Source: a virus. From it: a stretch of DNA of 64,000 bases. Positions within the stretch are counted from its first letter, which is position 1. Every line of letters starts with the position of its first letter. The notes beneath the pieces are model-generated. The model searched no databases and was not told the origin of the DNA. It worked only from the letters and a program-made list of their open reading frames with translations. A program made the position numbers and the translations under genes. The DNA is taken from IMG/VR virus record IMGVR_UViG_3300010885_072825, positions 62,001-126,000 of that record; one strand, given 5' to 3'. Positions 1-8,355 of this stretch are shown here, piece after piece.

Positions 1-345
1 AAGTGCAACTTCATTAATGATGTCATACATGTCATTGACATCTGCTTCACCATCAATGTATTTTTCAATTGCACGATCAGTTAGTTCTCGATTATAAGCT
101 TCCAAATATTTGCGATAATGAACACTTCGCATTCGATCCAATCGATGATTGAAATACTTGAGTATAGCTTCCAAATCTTGTAGTTGAGCATATCGGTGAG
201 CCATAAACCCACCTATATTTTGAGACTGAGTTTCCAACTTGCCTGAAATTTTTGTTTCAGCAAATGCTGTTACCAGTTCTTCATTATAATAAGTGATAGC
301 GTCTGTGACTCTCGACATGTCATCAACTACTCGATTATACCACAT
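1..345 (-). CDS. uvsY: UvsY-like recombination mediator, 3' end outside the window (partial)
   Basis: The reading frame starts with ATG at 345 and runs off the left edge, giving 115 codons of a mostly helical, charged protein. The core LDRMRSVHYRKYLEAYNREL followed by DRAIEKYIDGE resembles the UvsY-type mediators of large T4-like phages, which load UvsX onto gp32-coated single-stranded DNA. The position, in the same operon and downstream of uvsX and gp32, supports this. The start lies directly next to the stop of the preceding gene (346). The family call rests on remembered motif similarity and context, and the C-terminus is missing, so it is tentative. Confidence 0.45.
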   Translation of the reverse strand, partial: MWYNRVVDDMSRVTDAITYYNEELVTAFAETKISGKLETQSQNIGGFMAHRYAQLQDLEAILKYFNHRLDRMRSVHYRKYLEAYNRELTDRAIEKYIDGEADVNDMYDIINEVAL

Positions 346-564
346 TTATTCTTCTTCAACCTCTTCATCAGGATCGGTTTCTGTAAAATGATCCAGCGCT
401 AGATCCAAATAGTGATCTTCACCTCGAACCTGTTCCAGGTCATCTAGATCAAATGCGTGATCAGAAAATACTTTGATCAATTTGTTTGCTGCATCTTCTT
501 TTTTATTGGTTGGTAAGTTTTCATTCAATACTTCCCAAACATCCAGTATGATTGATATATCCAT
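346..564 (-). CDS. small acidic protein of the uvsX-uvsY operon (internal start)
   Basis: This 72-residue frame starts at ATG 564 inside the longer endonuclease frame. A strong ribosome site (GAAGAGGAATAAAATG) lies directly before it, which is why it is listed separately. It begins MDISIILDVWEVL and ends in an acidic tail (DPDEEVEEE). The body looks like a compact helical protein of the type found between uvsX and uvsY in large T4-like phages. I do not know its function. It is probably the original operon member, with the endonuclease a later arrival in front of it. Confidence 0.6.
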   Translation of the reverse strand: MDISIILDVWEVLNENLPTNKKEDAANKLIKVFSDHAFDLDDLEQVRGEDHYLDLALDHFTETDPDEEVEEE

Positions 565-1320
565 TTTATTCCTCTTCTTCTTCAATTTTTTATTAATATT
601 ATTTTCAGTCATTCGAATACGCAATTTTTCCTTGTATTCATCTGAATGAGTTTTACCAAACATTGGATTGTTTTCTCCAGATCTGTATTTTCCAACGTTT
701 TTAACTTCTCTGGTAGTACCTTGCCCCGTGGTCAAATTGAATGCTTGCCACCCAGAAGACGAACCTTTTCTTGGTATCCATCCGTCTTTTACTGCTGCAC
801 ACATGGTTGTATATGATATATTTTTATCAATGCAGAATTTCTTAAATCCGCCAGTAAATTCAAAAATTTCTCCCGCAGGGGAAATTACTCGCCATTGGAT
901 ATTATTTGTTATACTATTCGTAGTACCAGTACGAGAGGGGTACCTTTCTGGATTATTTTTTCTAAGTTCAGATATTGATTTGCCAATTCTTGCACTTACA
1001 TCTGGAGTACGAGTATTTAAGTTTCTACCTCCCAAATCAATATTCAAACTCAATGGATCATCTATAAGTTCTTTAGTAACATACTTGAATTCCAAAGTAT
1101 TCAATTCATTCAAATCCTTTGCAAATTCTAATATTTCTCTCATAATACCAGTTTTACCATGTTTTTTAATATAATAGGTTAATAACAATCCAGATCCAAG
1201 ATAATATTGATCCATGGTTTTATGGCTTCGTATTTTATGTTGGCCAATATAAAACCTACCATCTGGTAGAGTGGTTTTATATATAAATCCATAATATTTT
1301 ATATTGTTAGGCTCAGACAA
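346..1320 (-). CDS. GIY-YIG homing endonuclease, fused in frame to a small acidic phage protein
   Basis: Residues 8-90 carry the GIY-YIG nuclease fold (YGFIYKTT then FYIGQHK). A middle DNA-binding part follows (WRVISPAGEIFEFTGGF, SSGWQAF), then a NUMOD3-type motif ENNPMFGKTHSDEYKEKL near residue 217. This order is that of free-standing homing endonucleases which nick a cognate allele and spread by recombination. The start is TTG at 1320, just behind an in-frame TAA and 14 bases after the uvsX stop. There is no stop codon between the endonuclease and the 72-residue acidic protein that follows, so the frame reads through LKKKRNK into it. Neighbouring uvsX is the likely insertion target. It is uncertain whether the fusion is made, because the small protein has its own ribosome site. 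Confidence 0.8.
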   Translation of the reverse strand: MSEPNNIKYYGFIYKTTLPDGRFYIGQHKIRSHKTMDQYYLGSGLLLTYYIKKHGKTGIMREILEFAKDLNELNTLEFKYVTKELIDDPLSLNIDLGGRNLNTRTPDVSARIGKSISELRKNNPERYPSRTGTTNSITNNIQWRVISPAGEIFEFTGGFKKFCIDKNISYTTMCAAVKDGWIPRKGSSSGWQAFNLTTGQGTTREVKNVGKYRSGENNPMFGKTHSDEYKEKLRIRMTENNINKKLKKKRNKMDISIILDVWEVLNENLPTNKKEDAANKLIKVFSDHAFDLDDLEQVRGEDHYLDLALDHFTETDPDEEVEEE

Positions 1321-1334
1321 TGTTTACCTACTAA

Positions 1335-2843
1335 CTATTCTTCAACATCAACCTGTGTTGTATCTGCATGCCTGAACATACCACCTTCAAGTGTTTGTAT
1401 GTCAGCCATAATTAGATCCAAGCAGTCATTTTTGTTTTGATTCCACGCTTTTCTGAAATATTTCAGCTTCTCTCCATTTTGAAGGGTATAAATCAAGCTG
1501 TTGCCTTCTTTGACAAGTAGACCGGCACCATCAACCAGATCCAGTAGACCCGAATATTCATCCAGTCCACCTGCATAGGGTATCTTCAACTCAATTTTCT
1601 CAAATGGTTTTGAATAACGCGTCTTAGCAACTTGACACATAGAACGAATACCATGTACATCTGTCGTTTTGTTGCCATCATCATCTTCTTTAAGCTTGCC
1701 TTTTTTAATACTCACTACAATACTGGCAGCAAAAATAGGACCAGATCCTCCGGAAATAATATCATCTGGTGCGTATTGTGATTGACTAGAATAAGTATGG
1801 TTGGTAGCCAACAGTCCAATACCTAAATCACCAAACATGTTCACGCAGTTTGTAATTAGCGCTTTAAGTGCTTTGGGTTTTAATCCCATATCACCACGTA
1901 GTGAACCAGCATTGAATTGATCTTGTTGAGTTGGAACCATCAACATTCCCAAACTATCAATTACGAAAAGTACTTCAGGACGATCTGCTTCAGAAAGTCC
2001 GCGATATTCTTTGACAAATTCACTGATCATTTTAGCAACATCATCAATCATAGCCATGTTAAACTTCAACAATTTACTTTCGGAAGTATCCACATTGAAA
2101 GCTTTTAGCCAATCTTCATCTAGAGCATTTTCACTATCTACTAGAATTACATATATTCCTTGATCTTGTGCATTTTTGATAATATTGGCACTTAGGAGGC
2201 TTTTGCCACTGTTGTGACTGGAAAACCCATCACCCCAATATCTATGGTTTGGATGATCAACTTCAAAATCATAGCACTCTTCGGCTGGCATAGAATTAGA
2301 TACTTCAACTGTTTGTATACCTGAATCAGTCAATAATTGATCACCGACTTGTAGTTCACTAGCTAAAATCCAATTGTTATTTGCATCTTGCAATAGATGA
2401 TTTACTGCACAGCACGTTTGATTGCGTTCAGTTTTGATAAATTGCATATTAAGCCGACCCTTATCAAACCAGTTAATAATTGGCTGATATCCATCCGGAG
2501 TATCAATAAAGATTATGTATTGTTGACTTTGAAAAAGTTTTTTTAATTCACCAACTGTTATTTTTTCTGGTGGGAAAAATGCAAACGGATCTTTTTCTCG
2601 ATCAAAATCAATTGGTTGAGCTCGAACCCGAACAATTGCTGATTCCGGCAAGCATCCTGACTCCCCGGCCAAAATTGTGGTCTTTCCCAATGGCACTCCA
2701 CGATTAAAGTTACCACTGATTACATAGTTTAGTGCATAATTACCTGTTGATATCCAAGTCTTGGGATCATGAAATCCCACACTGATACCATCTATACTTT
2801 TAGTTATGTTTTTACGAAAACGCGAAACATCAAATGGTTTCAT
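1335..2843 (-). CDS. uvsX: UvsX/RecA-type recombinase precursor containing a mini-intein
   Basis: The protein is a RecA-superfamily ATPase that forms the strand-exchange filament for phage recombination-dependent replication. The N-terminal part (residues 1-63) ends with the start of the P-loop, GESG. The second half (from 212) restarts with SGKS and continues with Walker B-like VLFVIDSLG, the DNA-binding loop region and LLATNHTY. Removing residues 64-211 restores GESGSGKS, a complete Walker A motif, and leaves a 354-residue protein of normal length for the family. It sits between gp32 and the uvsY-like gene, as in T4-related replication modules. The good ribosome site TAGGAGAATAATTATG supports the start. 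Activity requires intein removal. Confidence 0.9.
   Translation of the reverse strand: MKPFDVSRFRKNITKSIDGISVGFHDPKTWISTGNYALNYVISGNFNRGVPLGKTTILAGESGCLPESAIVRVRAQPIDFDREKDPFAFFPPEKITVGELKKLFQSQQYIIFIDTPDGYQPIINWFDKGRLNMQFIKTERNQTCCAVNHLLQDANNNWILASELQVGDQLLTDSGIQTVEVSNSMPAEECYDFEVDHPNHRYWGDGFSSHNSGKSLLSANIIKNAQDQGIYVILVDSENALDEDWLKAFNVDTSESKLLKFNMAMIDDVAKMISEFVKEYRGLSEADRPEVLFVIDSLGMLMVPTQQDQFNAGSLRGDMGLKPKALKALITNCVNMFGDLGIGLLATNHTYSSQSQYAPDDIISGGSGPIFAASIVVSIKKGKLKEDDDGNKTTDVHGIRSMCQVAKTRYSKPFEKIELKIPYAGGLDEYSGLLDLVDGAGLLVKEGNSLIYTLQNGEKLKYFRKAWNQNKNDCLDLIMADIQTLEGGMFRHADTTQVDVEE
2211..2654 (-). mobile_element. mini-intein (148 residues) in the UvsX P-loop
   Basis: Residues 64-211 of the uvsX frame form a protein-splicing element. 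It begins with Cys (CLPESAIVRV) and has a block-B-like TCCAVNH with the conserved Thr and His. It ends with block F/G features: ECYDFEVDHPNHRYW, then GDGFSSHN. The terminal Asn is followed by Ser as the +1 nucleophile, giving class 1 Cys/Asn/Ser chemistry. There is no room for an endonuclease domain, so it cannot home by itself. The insertion splits GESG|SGKS in the ATP-binding loop, a favoured intein site in RecA-type and other P-loop proteins. Confidence 0.9.
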
Positions 2844-2876
2844 AATTATTCTCCTAGTTGAAAAGGGTTTTTTAAT

Positions 2877-2900
2877 GGGGATACCGTTGCCAGTATCCCC
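2877..2900 (-). other. hairpin between gp32 gene and uvsX
   Basis: GGGGATAC (2877-2884) pairs with GTATCCCC (2893-2900) around an 8-base loop. It lies after the gp32 stop and before the uvsX ribosome site. On the minus strand it is followed by A-rich, not T-rich, sequence. It is therefore more likely an mRNA stabiliser or processing site than a terminator. Confidence 0.4.
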
Positions 2901-2914
2901 GATATTAAATTGAA

Positions 2915-3937
2915 TTATCGAGCAGCTTGTTGGCGGCTTCGAATTACGGCCAGTATTTGTTCTGGCGTTTTCTTTTCACTAGTAGAACTCTGTGTTGGTT
3001 CAGGAGTAGTATCTACTTCTTCTTCAACAATAGGTGTCGCTTTCATTCGGCTCAATATTGAACTTGCAGAAGGAACAGCAGTTTCTGTTTTAACCGTTTG
3101 ATTAGCTTGACCAGTTGGTTGATCACTGGTTTCAGCTTTGAATCCACGAGGCTTATAGTATTGACCCCAACGATCTGGATCATACATTTCACCATCAACA
3201 CTGGCTTCAAACAATTCCATGATAGCTGTTTTATGAACTTCATCTGGTTTTTGTGGCAACCAAGAATTTAGGGTATAGAGGCCATGTGTTTCAATTACGT
3301 GTAGTTCATCAGCTGAAAGTGGACGTTCTTTCATGTGCCATGAGCTGGAAGTATAGTTAGGCCACTTGCCTTTGATAGTCTTGGAAATGTCAAAATCACG
3401 ACCATTCTCATAGTCGGTTGGTGAATTTTCCAGATCTGGGCGTAGCAAAATTCCTTTAATAATATCAAACAATTCTTGATTGATATCAAAACGTCGAATA
3501 GGATTTTCAGGTGTTGTGTCATCTGGGTTGGGATTTTTTGTAACAAATCCCTGTAGTAGAAAAGACTTCTTCCTATAATATGTGCGAGCCATGTCTTCCA
3601 AAGCAGTGTCTTTCCACCATGGAGCAATTGCGGCTGTAATACCACATGACCTGTCTTCCCACATATTGGTGCAGGGAACTACTACATCTGTTCTTTTGGA
3701 ATCGCGTTCACCTTTGATTCCTGCAAAGGGAAGTCGAATTGTTAATTTTTCTCTCCAGAAGAAATCATTAGTTGGATCTTCATCTGGTAGGAAACGCGCT
3801 GTTGCTAGTGAATTTTCCGGGTTATTCCAAAATGCATAAGTTAAATTGTTGTTTTGGAAGTTGCCTGTTTTACCTTTTTCTCGTTTTGCTTCTTGTTCTA
3901 ATAGTTTTGCTTGAATTTCTTTTAAAGTTTTTGCCAT
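2915..3937 (-). CDS. 32: gp32-type single-stranded DNA binding protein
   Basis: 340 residues. The motif TARFLPDEDPTNDFFWREKLTIRLPF (split here by my reading at residues 46-71) is the typical OB-fold entry of T4 gp32 relatives, followed by KNPNPDDTTPENPIRRFDINQ around 135-155 and a flexible C-terminal tail rich in Pro, Thr and Glu (from about 275). Only two cysteines (C89, C98) lie in the region where T4 gp32 binds zinc, so the zinc site is not clearly conserved. The protein coats ssDNA and works with the UvsX encoded next in the operon. A late-type ATAAATA box lies 61 bases before the start. The operon order gp32-uvsX-uvsY supports the call. Confidence 0.82.
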   Translation of the reverse strand: MAKTLKEIQAKLLEQEAKREKGKTGNFQNNNLTYAFWNNPENSLATARFLPDEDPTNDFFWREKLTIRLPFAGIKGERDSKRTDVVVPCTNMWEDRSCGITAAIAPWWKDTALEDMARTYYRKKSFLLQGFVTKNPNPDDTTPENPIRRFDINQELFDIIKGILLRPDLENSPTDYENGRDFDISKTIKGKWPNYTSSSWHMKERPLSADELHVIETHGLYTLNSWLPQKPDEVHKTAIMELFEASVDGEMYDPDRWGQYYKPRGFKAETSDQPTGQANQTVKTETAVPSASSILSRMKATPIVEEEVDTTPEPTQSSTSEKKTPEQILAVIRSRQQAAR

Positions 3938-3997
3938 TTTGTTTTGCTTTCATTTAATGTTAAGACGTTCACTGTGATCCACACAGCGCCGACGAAC

Positions 3998-4004
3998 TAT
4001 TTAT
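3998..4004 (-). promoter_or_regulatory. T4-like late promoter box (ATAAATA) before gp32
   Basis: Minus strand reads GCATAAATAGTTCG. The box is in the 104-base gap upstream of the ssDNA binding protein and matches the motif found before many other genes here. Confidence 0.5.
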
Positions 4005-4041
4005 GCAAAATGGCTGACTATTGATTCAATATTCATGACAT

Positions 4042-6027
4042 TTATTTCAAGTATTCACCATATTTCTCCAGTAAACTTGGGTCAATACATGATCGTGGGT
4101 TTATGAATTTGATTGCTATTGGATTTTGTTTTAACGCAGCACTTTGAACCATTGGTGCTGGTAAAATAATATATCGAATAGCTAATCCATTTTCGCTGAC
4201 CGCAGCCAATTGAATTGGTATACTAGGTTTGCTTATATATTGTATGGCATCCGGCATTGCTTTGACAGCAGCTAATTGAACTTCTAAAGAAGGATCGTTA
4301 ATGAATCTTATTGAAGTTCCATATAAATTAACGGATGCCAATTGAACAGGTATGCTAGGTTCTTCAATATGCTGAATATTAGCCCATGATTTCTCAACAA
4401 ATGCGATTTGTTGTTTCTCTGTCCAATCATTGGGTTCAACTGATTTGTTCTTTGTTTCGGTTAATGATTCATTCAATTGGTCACCATATTTCTCCAGTAA
4501 ACTAGGATTAATACATGATCGTGGATTTATGAATTTGATTGCTTCTGGTTTTTGTTTAATTGCAATCGATTGAATCATGGGTGCGGGATTTTCAATATAA
4601 CGAATTGCCATTCCATTTTGCTCCACCGCTTCCAGCTGTACTCTTATAGAAGGATTTTCAATAAGACGTATTAGGGTTCCATCTTTTCTAACAACAATTA
4701 ATTGAAGCTTCTCTGATGGATTTTTAATAAATTGAATAGCATAACCGTATCTGTTAATTGCCATTAATATAAGTTCTTCAGAGGCTTCAGAGGGATTTTT
4801 AATAAATTGAATAGCTCCTGGATTTTTTTGAACAGCAGCATACTGTATTTCAAAACTGGGATTTTTAATATATTTGAGTGCACTACCAAAAGGTGTCACC
4901 GGTTGATTCGTAACTGCACATAGTTGTACGTCAAAACAAGGATTTTTGATATACTGTATTGCATATGGATGAACTGCAACAATGGCCAATTGAACATTGA
5001 TTGAAGGATTATCAATTTGTTTAAATCTTTTAGAATAATTGAGAGTCTTTAATACCCATTTGATTTGTTCTTCATCACTCAAAGTATTGGGATCCGGATC
5101 TCGATTGATTGATTCATCTAATGGGATGATATTAGGTAAGTTATTGTACCAGTCTTTTATAGACGGTGCTAGGTCTTCCCGTTTAATACAAAATGTAACC
5201 ACCTGGTGATTTTTTTTTGCAGCGGCCCATTGGATCATTGCTGGAGGATGTTTTATATAAGCAATTGAATGTGGATCGGCGTTAACTGACGCCAACATAA
5301 CTCGAACACTAGGGTTCGGAATATATTCAATTGCAGCGCGATGGTTTTCGACTGCACACATCAAGATGTCTTCAGTGATTAACTCTGGCCAAGTATCCAG
5401 CATATCTCCAATGATCATTGAATCATCGTGGATTTTCACAACCCGGTCAATGGCCAATTTAATCAATCCAATACTTGGATTAGATAGATTGAATATCCAG
5501 TAGGGATTGTTTTTTATTTCTTCATATTTCTGTTCTTCTGAACGTAGATTACATTCATCTGAATAGGTTTCTAGAACTTGTTTTTTTAGAAAATCCAAAT
5601 TAGCTGAAAAAGAATTGAAATATTCCTGCAGCTCAACTTGTTCTCTTAATAGACCAAATTTGGGTTCAATGTCTCGATTGAATTTTGCCATGTGAATAGA
5701 CAAGCCACAATGCTTGCCAACTGATCTGATCAATTCAATCTTAGTCAACATTTTATTGAAATTCACATTACCGATCACGCTGGCGTCCGGAATTTTAATA
5801 TCGATCTGACTCTTTGCGCCATTTTCAACAAAAATAATCAAATAACTATAACTTTTTAAATTTTGTTTTTCAGTGTCAGAGTTTGCAACCGTAACAAACA
5901 TTCGTCGCATTTCAGACATGTCTTTGGTAGTTGCCCCATCTTGGTCAAACGTTTGAACGTGGCTTTCTTCCAAGCCTTTGACTATTCCCAGTATTCGTTC
6001 ACTAACATCATTCCAATCAATATTCAT
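4042..6027 (-). CDS. large protein of about 22-residue HEAT-like (DUF4116-like) repeats
   Basis: 661 residues. The first 160 residues are non-repetitive. From about residue 165 the protein is built from units of about 22 residues with consensus A-I-x-x-I-x-N-P-S-x-x-V-Q-L-x-A-V-x-x-x (for example AIRYIENPAPMIQSIAI). This is an alpha-helical solenoid, usually a protein-binding surface, and resembles DUF4116 repeats. A 142-residue block containing FINPRSC-PSLLEKYG occurs twice, at the end and before a short linker, which reflects a DNA-level duplication. A shorter relative is encoded at 8356-9240. The function is unknown. An ATAAATAG box lies 22 bases before the start. Confidence 0.75.
   Translation of the reverse strand: MNIDWNDVSERILGIVKGLEESHVQTFDQDGATTKDMSEMRRMFVTVANSDTEKQNLKSYSYLIIFVENGAKSQIDIKIPDASVIGNVNFNKMLTKIELIRSVGKHCGLSIHMAKFNRDIEPKFGLLREQVELQEYFNSFSANLDFLKKQVLETYSDECNLRSEEQKYEEIKNNPYWIFNLSNPSIGLIKLAIDRVVKIHDDSMIIGDMLDTWPELITEDILMCAVENHRAAIEYIPNPSVRVMLASVNADPHSIAYIKHPPAMIQWAAAKKNHQVVTFCIKREDLAPSIKDWYNNLPNIIPLDESINRDPDPNTLSDEEQIKWVLKTLNYSKRFKQIDNPSINVQLAIVAVHPYAIQYIKNPCFDVQLCAVTNQPVTPFGSALKYIKNPSFEIQYAAVQKNPGAIQFIKNPSEASEELILMAINRYGYAIQFIKNPSEKLQLIVVRKDGTLIRLIENPSIRVQLEAVEQNGMAIRYIENPAPMIQSIAIKQKPEAIKFINPRSCINPSLLEKYGDQLNESLTETKNKSVEPNDWTEKQQIAFVEKSWANIQHIEEPSIPVQLASVNLYGTSIRFINDPSLEVQLAAVKAMPDAIQYISKPSIPIQLAAVSENGLAIRYIILPAPMVQSAALKQNPIAIKFINPRSCIDPSLLEKYGEYLK
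4056..4626. repeat. in-frame DNA duplication, 426-base offset
   Basis: The stretch beginning CACCATATTTCTCCAG at 4056 recurs at 4482, and the similarity continues for roughly 140 bases (for example ATACATGATCGTG at about 4085 and 4511). The 426-base offset equals 142 codons, so the reading frame is preserved. Copies differ at scattered bases, so the event is recent but not brand new. Confidence 0.75.
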
Positions 6028-6048
6028 TCGTATTACTCCAGTAACAAC

Positions 6049-6055
6049 TATTTAT
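6049..6055 (-). promoter_or_regulatory. late promoter box before the repeat protein
   Basis: Minus strand GATAAATAGTTG ends 22 bases before the ATG at 6027. It overlaps the very end of the acetyltransferase gene. Confidence 0.5.
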
Positions 6056-6762
6056 CACATATCACCAAATGTGAAATGGCCCATGGGACTCAGTATTGAA
6101 TTGGGTAGATGACGTGACAATCTATAGCCAAAACTGACTTCTCGTCCTTCGGCAACATATTGAAATTTGTCAGGTGATTCTAACAAATAAAAGAAACGTT
6201 GTCCAGTATCAGTTGCAGGATCATAAAAATCAGCGTCAGCATCATCGAATTCCGGATCAATTGCCGTCGTTCCATCAGGCAATTGACTGCCAATATCAGC
6301 AAAATCAAATATGATTTGTGTTTTTAAATCTATTATTTTGGCTGTGAAAAATGGTGAACGAATCAAACTTTTCCACAATTGTTGGCCTGCAGGACTTAGA
6401 TGAGTATCACTCAATATTGGCAGTTTGGTATATTTTTTCACAAACAACATGAGCTCACTCAATATACCTTGTTTTTGATATTGTGGATCCACTGCGGCAT
6501 TAACTGCATATAAGACAGGACCTGGTGCTAATAAAAAACCACAATAACCCACCGGAGATCCTGGACCAACTGCGCGATTGACGGCAAAATAAATTTCATG
6601 CACTTCATCCTTTTGATACCAAACGTCGATTATGAATTTCACAGACCGTGGTTGAATCTGCCCTATCCTCCGTGCATTTGTTGCAGAAGGAATTGTCAAC
6701 TGTGGTTGGTCAAGTATCAATTGAAATTCTGCCAATGTTTTTTCGGTAAGTGGTAATCTCAT
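6055..6762 (-). CDS. GNAT-family acetyltransferase-like protein
   Basis: 235 residues. The central part GYCGFLLAPGPVLYAVNAAVDPQYQKQGILSELM (about 72-107) has the GNAT pattern of beta strands followed by Q-x-x-G-I/L, the acetyl-CoA pyrophosphate loop. PILSDTHLSPAGQQLWKSL then matches the late helix seen in phage acetyltransferases. The C-terminal 90 residues include an acidic stretch (DPEFDDADADFYDP) and are not part of the usual domain. The stop of the terminase gene overlaps the ATG here by one base, so the two are translationally coupled. The substrate is unknown. Confidence 0.6.
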   Translation of the reverse strand: MRLPLTEKTLAEFQLILDQPQLTIPSATNARRIGQIQPRSVKFIIDVWYQKDEVHEIYFAVNRAVGPGSPVGYCGFLLAPGPVLYAVNAAVDPQYQKQGILSELMLFVKKYTKLPILSDTHLSPAGQQLWKSLIRSPFFTAKIIDLKTQIIFDFADIGSQLPDGTTAIDPEFDDADADFYDPATDTGQRFFYLLESPDKFQYVAEGREVSFGYRLSRHLPNSILSPMGHFTFGDM

Positions 6763-8333
6763 TACAGCCTCATAAAAGAAAATGGCAGTGGTTCTCTGAA
6801 TGATTCTTCTTCATCATCTCGAAAAATACTGGCAATTGATTCATCCCAACTGGTTGCAATTTGCATCAATCGAACACATAATAGGGTGGCAGAAACCGCA
6901 TCATCATGTTCACCAGTCTTACCACCAAAACTATCTCCTTTGGATACATAAAATTTTAATTGACGCACTATCAATTCACTATTAAGAGTCATACGATCAG
7001 TTTCTATCAGTGTTTTTAATCGAGTACATGACTGAACTTTGGTTCTAGTATTTGTGTTTAATCCTTTGCGTTTTTTTGTTGTTTTTAAACCTGGTTCATT
7101 TATCAATTGTCCATTGATAGTATTTTCACCAATTTCATGTAAGCTGACAATGATGGCTTCACCAACTGAGTTGTTTTCAAAAGTATAGTAAATGTCAGGT
7201 TCAGATTTGGGATCCAGTGTTTTTAATTCATCATGTATATAATTGACCAAGTCTTTTAACATCTGTGTTTGTTTTTTTGGAGACGTATTATTATTAGACC
7301 ACTCAGCGATTTGAATCATGTCTGGTAACATGAATACTTGAATCACACTGTCGTCTTTTCTAACACCTGCACTTGGATCCAGTGCAAGCAAATAGGTTTT
7401 ACCTTTTTCAACTGATTGATACCAGCGTACATGTTGGTGAGTTGTGAATTCAGGTTTACGGGATTTCAATTTAGCTAGTTTGGCTGGTGCAATCAATGTT
7501 TCATCTGCGGTGATAAATTCACACTGGTACTCTCTTCGGAACCGATCTAATGTAATTTTATTAATTTCTTTTTGTGCCCACTCTTCATCACGACCAGGAA
7601 CTTCAGAATACAACGCGGTAAATGATTTAAATCCATTTCTGCCAAGTCCTCCCGGAATAGGGTTACCCCATTCATCAATAGTATTGGTTGCTCCATTCCA
7701 AATTTCAGCAAACTTGTCTTCATCACTATTAGGGGTTGATGTAATTATACATTTTCCCCCAGTTGCTAACGTTGGACTCATTGCTGTCCAAAATTCTTCT
7801 GCAACCTTTGGTCGTATAAATGCAAATTCATCACAATATAAAAGGCTCAATGACATGCCACGCCCTGTATCAGGGGTTGTGGTATAAGCCATTATTCGAC
7901 TTTTATTATCGAATTTTACACTTTGGGTATTATATTCAAGTACACCTGATTTAATAAAATTTGGCATTTCTTCATAAGCAAATTTAACACGACTCATAAT
8001 TTCACTAGCTGCTTTAAATTTATTTGCAGCAATCAGCACGGTTACATCTGGATTAAACATTGCATACCAAAGCAAGTAACCAGCAGTGCAAGTAGTTTTT
8101 CCTGACTGTCGTGAAAGCATACCAATAGACAGTCTATTATTATGCATTATATCTATAAAACGTTCTTGGAAAGGATAAGCAGTGAAAGGCAGAACCCCAA
8201 TTACGGGGTATTGCACCTTCATATAAGTATTCATAAAATATAGTGGATCATACTCACATCGCAAAAAAGACTTCATCTGTTCTTGAGTTAGTGAAGTCCT
8301 AACATGTGGTTTTTTGATTAAATCAATTCCCAT
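6762..8333 (-). CDS. terL: large terminase subunit (T4 gp17 type)
   Basis: 523 residues. It is the DNA packaging motor: an N-terminal ATPase and a C-terminal RNase H-fold nuclease that cuts the concatemer. Walker A is SRQSGKTT (74-81) and Walker B with catalytic Glu is LLYCDEF (164-170). The nuclease acidic residues are D319 in LLALDPSAG, E386 in FENNSVGE and D477/D478 in HDDAVSA. The length is slightly under T4 gp17 (610). No small terminase subunit is recognisable next to it. A perfect TATAAATA box ends only four bases before the ATG, in the string ATAAATAAGGGATG. Confidence 0.93.
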   Translation of the reverse strand: MGIDLIKKPHVRTSLTQEQMKSFLRCEYDPLYFMNTYMKVQYPVIGVLPFTAYPFQERFIDIMHNNRLSIGMLSRQSGKTTCTAGYLLWYAMFNPDVTVLIAANKFKAASEIMSRVKFAYEEMPNFIKSGVLEYNTQSVKFDNKSRIMAYTTTPDTGRGMSLSLLYCDEFAFIRPKVAEEFWTAMSPTLATGGKCIITSTPNSDEDKFAEIWNGATNTIDEWGNPIPGGLGRNGFKSFTALYSEVPGRDEEWAQKEINKITLDRFRREYQCEFITADETLIAPAKLAKLKSRKPEFTTHQHVRWYQSVEKGKTYLLALDPSAGVRKDDSVIQVFMLPDMIQIAEWSNNNTSPKKQTQMLKDLVNYIHDELKTLDPKSEPDIYYTFENNSVGEAIIVSLHEIGENTINGQLINEPGLKTTKKRKGLNTNTRTKVQSCTRLKTLIETDRMTLNSELIVRQLKFYVSKGDSFGGKTGEHDDAVSATLLCVRLMQIATSWDESIASIFRDDEEESFREPLPFSFMRL

Positions 8334-8337
8334 CCCT

Positions 8338-8345
8338 TATTTATA
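8338..8345 (-). promoter_or_regulatory. perfect TATAAATA box abutting the terL start
   Basis: Minus strand TATAAATAAGGGATG. A second ATAAATA lies at 8353-8359, over the stop codon of the preceding gene. If 8338-8345 is the working -10 box, the transcript would start at or inside the first codons. The second box would give a 10-15 base leader containing AAGGG. Confidence 0.5.
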
Positions 8346-8355
8346 AGGGGGTTAT

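Noticed and set aside
668-1174. Plus-strand open frame opposite the GIY-YIG gene
   Set aside because: Antisense shadow of a well supported domain; no ribosome site or family.
2877-2900. Intrinsic terminator between gp32 and uvsX
   Set aside because: The hairpin is followed by A-rich sequence on the coding strand, not T-rich.
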